Assembly (NCBI GenBank): GCA_944384105.1
Contig: CALWSC010000048.1
Span: 1-35,630 of the forward strand
DNA length: 35,630 bases
DNA from: an uncultured Lachnospiraceae bacterium
Lineage (GTDB): Bacteria > Bacillota > Clostridia > Lachnospirales > Lachnospiraceae
Direction of reading: 5' to 3'
Shown here: piece by piece, positions 31,835-35,630 of the stretch
How the letters are laid out: each line of letters begins with the position of its first letter
How positions within the stretch are numbered: the stretch's first letter is position 1
Notes under the pieces: generated by a model
Told to the model about the DNA's origin: nothing
The model's database searches: none
What the model saw: only the letters and a program-made list of their open reading frames with translations
Made by a program: the position numbers and the translations under genes

Positions 31835-33316
31835 ATGTATACGGAAAGAGAACTGGAACAGAAAGTTGAAGAGATAGATTTATATATGCCGGTTCCCGAA
31901 CAGGAGGAAGAGCGGCAGCTATATTATCTGAAGAAGTGCCGGGAGCTTCTGCGTGAGCAGGCCGGGGCTGCGGGCAGGAAGATGACGTTCTGCGTGACGA
32001 CGTTCGGCTGCCAGATGAATGCGAGAGACTCCGAGAAGCTCGAGGGAATTCTGGAGCTCATCGGATATGAAAAGACAGACGAAGAACATGCGGATTTTGT
32101 AATCTATAATACCTGTACCGTGCGTGAGAACGCGAACTTAAAGGTTTATGGCAGACTTGGCTATCTCCACTCGCGCAAGAAGAAGAATCCGCATCTGATG
32201 ATCGGTCTGTGCGGCTGTATGATGCAGGAACCGCAGGTAGTCGAGAAGATTAAAAAGAGCTATCGTTTTGTGGATTTGATCTTCGGTACGCACAATATCT
32301 TCAAGCTCGCGGAGATTCTGGCAGACCGACTGGAGCAAGGAAAGATGGTCATCGACATCTGGAAGGACACGGATCAGATTGTGGAGAATCTGCCCGTAGA
32401 CCGCAAATATCCGTTTAAGTCCGGCGTCAATATCATGTTCGGCTGCAACAACTTCTGCAGCTACTGCATCGTGCCGTATGTGCGCGGCAGGGAGAGAAGC
32501 CGCGCTCCTGAGGATATCATTGCGGAGATTGAAAATCTAGTGAAGGATGGCGTGGTCGAGGTCATGCTGCTGGGACAGAATGTAAATTCTTACGGAAAGA
32601 ACCTGGAGCATCCGGTCACATTCGCGCAGCTTCTGTCGCGTATCGCACAGATAGAAGGCTTAAAGCGTATCCGCTTCATGACATCGCATCCGAAGGATCT
32701 TTCCGATGAACTGATTGAAGTCATGGCAAAGAATCCCAAGATCTGCCGTCATCTGCATCTGCCGGTACAGTCCGGAAGCAGTGCGGTGCTTAAGGCGATG
32801 AACCGCCGCTATACGAAGGAGCAGTATCTTGCACTCGTGGATAAGATTCGCGCTGCAGTGCCTGATATTTCTCTGACGACAGATATCATCGTGGGCTTTC
32901 CGGGCGAGACAGAGGAGGATTTCCAGGAGACGCTCGATGTAGTTCGGCGTGTGAGATACGACAGCGCATTTACATTCATTTACTCCAAGAGGAGCGGCAC
33001 TCCTGCAGCCGCGATGGAAAATCAGGTGCCGGAGGACGTGGTGAAGAATCGTTTCGACAGACTGCTTCATGAAGTGCAGGAGATTTCCAAGGAAATGTCC
33101 TCACGGTTTACCAATACAGTGCAGGAAGTGCTGGCAGAGGAAGTTAACGACCACGATCCGTCGCTTCTGACCGGGCGTATGGGAAATAACCTGCTCGTTC
33201 ATTTCCCGGGAGATGCATCGATGATCGGATCGCTTTTAAATGTACACCTTGATGAATGCAGAGGATTTTACTATATGGGAAGCGTTGTCCGCGAGAATGA
33301 GCAGGAGGTAGAATAG
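31835..33316 (+). CDS. miaB: tRNA-2-methylthio-N6-dimethylallyladenosine synthase MiaB
   Basis: A 493-residue radical-SAM methylthiotransferase that adds the methylthio group to i6A37 of tRNA. An N-terminal MTTase domain has TFGCQMNARDSEKL, NTCTVRENA and LCGCMMQEP, the three Cys of the auxiliary [4Fe-4S] cluster. The radical-SAM motif GCNNFCSYCIVPYVRGRERSR follows near residue 203. GQNVNSYG, RFMTSHP, LHLPVQSGS and a C-terminal TRAM domain complete the family. An N-terminal extension of about 45 residues is charged. The stop overlaps the mutS GTG by one base, giving the common miaB-mutS order. Confidence 0.96.
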   Translation: MYTERELEQKVEEIDLYMPVPEQEEERQLYYLKKCRELLREQAGAAGRKMTFCVTTFGCQMNARDSEKLEGILELIGYEKTDEEHADFVIYNTCTVRENANLKVYGRLGYLHSRKKKNPHLMIGLCGCMMQEPQVVEKIKKSYRFVDLIFGTHNIFKLAEILADRLEQGKMVIDIWKDTDQIVENLPVDRKYPFKSGVNIMFGCNNFCSYCIVPYVRGRERSRAPEDIIAEIENLVKDGVVEVMLLGQNVNSYGKNLEHPVTFAQLLSRIAQIEGLKRIRFMTSHPKDLSDELIEVMAKNPKICRHLHLPVQSGSSAVLKAMNRRYTKEQYLALVDKIRAAVPDISLTTDIIVGFPGETEEDFQETLDVVRRVRYDSAFTFIYSKRSGTPAAAMENQVPEDVVKNRFDRLLHEVQEISKEMSSRFTNTVQEVLAEEVNDHDPSLLTGRMGNNLLVHFPGDASMIGSLLNVHLDECRGFYYMGSVVRENEQEVE

Positions 33317-35630
33317 TGGCTTTATCACCAATGATGCAACATTACCTGGATACGAAGAAGGCGTATCCGGGCTGTATACTTTTTTATCGGCTCGGGGACT
33401 TCTATGAGATGTTTTTCGAGGACGCGACAACAGTATCAAAGGAGCTGGAGCTGACTCTGACCGGAAAGGACTGCGGATTAAAGGAGCGGGCGCCGATGTG
33501 CGGTGTCCCGCACCATGCGGCGGAAACGTATATCAACCGCCTGGTGGAGAAGGGATATAAGGTTGCCATCTGCGAGCAGATGGAGGATCCGAAGCTCGCA
33601 AAAGGCATGGTGAAGCGTGAGGTTGTACGCGTGGTCACTCCGGGTACCATTTTAAATACGCAGGGGCTTGACGAGTCCAAAAATAATTATCTGATGTCGA
33701 TTGTGTATATCCAGGACCGCTTCGGAATTTCCGTGGCGGATATTACCACCGGTACATGTATGGTGACGGAGGTCGACAAGGCGCGAAAGCTGCTTGATGA
33801 GATCAACAAATTCATGCCGGCAGAGATTATCTGCAATCAGTCCTTTCTTGTCAGCGGCATTGACCATGAGGATTTAAAGAACCGCATGGGGATCTGCATC
33901 AATGTGCTGGAATCCTGGTATTTCGATGATGCAAAGTGCCAGCAGACTTTAAAAGAGCACTTTAAGACGATTTCGCTTGAAGGTTTGGGGATGCAGGATT
34001 ACGACTGCGGTGTAATCGCAGCGGGTGCACTGTTTCAGTATTTGTTTGAAACACAGAAGAACAGTCTTACACACATGACTACGATCACGCCGTATACGGC
34101 GGAGAAGTATATGCTGCTCGACAGCTCAACCCGCCGCAACCTGGAGCTGGTGGAAACGATGCGAGAGAAACAGAAGAGAGGTTCCCTTCTGTGGGTGCTG
34201 GACAAGACGAGGACTGCGATGGGAGCGCGTCTTCTGCGAAGCTTCGTGGAGCAGCCTCTGATTGACAGTGCAGAGATCAATCTGCGTCTTGATGCGGTGG
34301 AGGAGATGAACGAACGCGCTATGCTGCGCGACGAGATCCGCGAATACTTAAATCCGATCTATGATATGGAACGCCTGATCAGCCGCATCAGTTATCAAAG
34401 CGCGAGTCCCAGGGATCTCATTTCTTTTAAATCATCCCTGGAGATGCTGCCGTTCATCAAGCAGCTTCTCTCTGAGTTTGACAGTGAAATGCTGCGCAGA
34501 ATCAATGAGCAGCTCGATCCGCTTGAGGACATCTGCAGTTTGATCTCGGCGGCAATCAATGAAGATCCGCCGCTTGCAGTCAGGGAAGGCAATATTATCC
34601 GTGATGGCTATAATGAGCAGGTGGATAAGTACCGAAATGCTAAGAAAGAAGGAAAACACTGGCTGGCACAACTCGAGTCCGAGGAGAGAGAGAAGACGGG
34701 AATCCGAAATCTGAAGATCAAGTTCAACAAGGTCTTCGGCTATTATCTGGAGGTTACGAATTCGTTTAAGGAGCTCGTGCCGGAATATTATACGAGAAAG
34801 CAGACCATGGCGAACGCAGAGCGGTATATTATCCCGCGTTTAAAGGAGCTGGAAGATACGATTCTCGGCGCGGAAGACAAGCTTTTTGCGCTGGAGTATG
34901 AACTGTTCTGCGAGATCCGAAGCCGCATTGCTGACAACGTGGTGCGTATTCAGCAGACAGCGAAGGCAGTAGCGGCGGCGGACGTATTCTCGGCGCTGTC
35001 TCATGTAGCGCAGCACTGTGATTTCGTTCGGCCAAAGATCAATACAAAGGGCGTCATTGATATTAAGAACGGGCGCCATCCCGTAGTGGAGCGCATGATT
35101 CCGAACGATATGTTCATTGCGAATGATACATATCTTGATAATGGCAGCAACCGCGTGTCCATTATTACGGGACCGAATATGGCCGGAAAGTCGACATACA
35201 TGCGGCAGACGGCGCTTATTGTGCTTATGGCACAGATCGGATCCTTCGTACCGGCGGAGAAGGCGAATATCGGAATTGCCGACCGCATCTTCACTCGGGT
35301 GGGCGCATCAGACGACCTTGCGAGCGGACAGAGTACGTTCATGGTGGAGATGACCGAGGTGGCAAATATTCTTAGAAATGCGACGTCGAACAGCCTGTTG
35401 ATTCTCGATGAGATCGGGCGCGGCACAAGCACCTTCGACGGTCTGAGCATTGCCTGGGCGGTCATTGAACACATCAGCAACCCAAAGCTCCTGGGTGCGA
35501 AGACACTTTTTGCGACGCAATATCATGAGCTGACGGAACTGGAAGCGAAGCTTCCGGGAGTCAATAATGACTGTATTGCTGTCCAGGAGGAGGGCGATGC
35601 CATCGTATTCCTCAGCAAGATTGTAAAGGG
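33316..35630 (+). CDS. mutS: DNA mismatch repair protein MutS (cut by right window edge)
   Basis: 771 codons of MutS are visible; the end lies beyond the window. The mismatch-recognition motif GDFYEMF (about residues 23-29) is intact. Connector, lever and clamp domains follow, with the core segment TTYMRQTALI after Walker A GPNMAGKST (619-627). Walker B LLILDEIGRGTSTFDG (about 694-709) is also intact. In the later ATPase motif, usually ATHYHEL, residue 735 is Gln (ATQYHEL), replacing the conserved H-loop His. The start is GTG 33316 with AGGAGG at 33303-33308, overlapping the miaB stop by one base. Confidence 0.95.
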   Translation, partial: MALSPMMQHYLDTKKAYPGCILFYRLGDFYEMFFEDATTVSKELELTLTGKDCGLKERAPMCGVPHHAAETYINRLVEKGYKVAICEQMEDPKLAKGMVKREVVRVVTPGTILNTQGLDESKNNYLMSIVYIQDRFGISVADITTGTCMVTEVDKARKLLDEINKFMPAEIICNQSFLVSGIDHEDLKNRMGICINVLESWYFDDAKCQQTLKEHFKTISLEGLGMQDYDCGVIAAGALFQYLFETQKNSLTHMTTITPYTAEKYMLLDSSTRRNLELVETMREKQKRGSLLWVLDKTRTAMGARLLRSFVEQPLIDSAEINLRLDAVEEMNERAMLRDEIREYLNPIYDMERLISRISYQSASPRDLISFKSSLEMLPFIKQLLSEFDSEMLRRINEQLDPLEDICSLISAAINEDPPLAVREGNIIRDGYNEQVDKYRNAKKEGKHWLAQLESEEREKTGIRNLKIKFNKVFGYYLEVTNSFKELVPEYYTRKQTMANAERYIIPRLKELEDTILGAEDKLFALEYELFCEIRSRIADNVVRIQQTAKAVAAADVFSALSHVAQHCDFVRPKINTKGVIDIKNGRHPVVERMIPNDMFIANDTYLDNGSNRVSIITGPNMAGKSTYMRQTALIVLMAQIGSFVPAEKANIGIADRIFTRVGASDDLASGQSTFMVEMTEVANILRNATSNSLLILDEIGRGTSTFDGLSIAWAVIEHISNPKLLGAKTLFATQYHELTELEAKLPGVNNDCIAVQEEGDAIVFLSKIVK

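Overview
The window looks like a chromosomal segment of a spore-forming, acetogenic Clostridia, most likely a Lachnospiraceae member of the Blautia/Marvinbryantia type. The reasons are sporulation genes (yqfC, yqfD, a pdaA-type deacetylase, a BofC-like protein), a Wood-Ljungdahl methylenetetrahydrofolate reductase operon (rnfC2-metV-metF), a Clostridium-type NADP-dependent secondary alcohol dehydrogenase, strong AGGAGG ribosome binding sites and TTGNNN-N17-TATAAT promoters. The genus is an inference. No rRNA, tRNA, CRISPR array or intact insertion sequence was seen.

Layout. 1-1360 (-): AT-rich, 5'-truncated, decaying ABC exporter that runs off the left edge. 1609-3880 (+): two-gene ABC exporter. 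3881-4183: gap with a hairpin, a possible coding scrap and a promoter. 4184-6185 (+): cyclophilin-like lipoprotein, hexapeptide acetyltransferase, stand-alone RelA/SpoT-type synthetase. 6182-8288 (-): CobW-type GTPase and zinc alcohol dehydrogenase. 8566-9239 (+): broken PAPS-reductase-like gene. 9303-12839 (-): the rnfC2-metV-metF operon. 13262-17862 (+): a BceRSAB-type peptide-antibiotic sensing and detoxification module. 17877-19501 (-): YczE-type membrane protein and PdaA-like deacetylase. 19655-21173 (+): NYN/LOTUS RNA-binding protein and a DUF2284 cysteine-rich protein. 21224-27669 (+): yqfC-yqfD-[class III ABC importer]-phoH-ybeY-bofC-like. 27762-30643 (+): proB, DUF896, 5-formyl-THF cyclo-ligase, proA. 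30821-35630 (+): M14 carboxypeptidase, miaB, and mutS running off the right edge.

How the genes fit together. RnfC2, MetV and MetF should form an NADH-linked methylene-THF reductase in the methyl branch of acetogenesis; the 5-formyl-THF cyclo-ligase feeds the same folate pool. The Bce module pairs an intramembrane-sensing kinase and an OmpR-type regulator with the BceAB transporter they are expected to control. PdaA, YqfC, YqfD and the BofC-like protein belong to sporulation. PhoH and YbeY are RNA-processing genes that normally follow yqfCD; here a promoter-bearing metal-chelate importer lies between them.

Most notable points: a MetV-like domain fused to RnfC2 and nearly repeated in the adjacent metV gene; the importer inserted in the conserved yqfD-phoH neighbourhood; an attenuator-like hairpin between the proB promoter and its ribosome binding site; a 16-bp palindrome inside the yczE-type promoter; and His-to-Gln at the MutS H-loop. 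No wholly new defence or mobile system could be supported.
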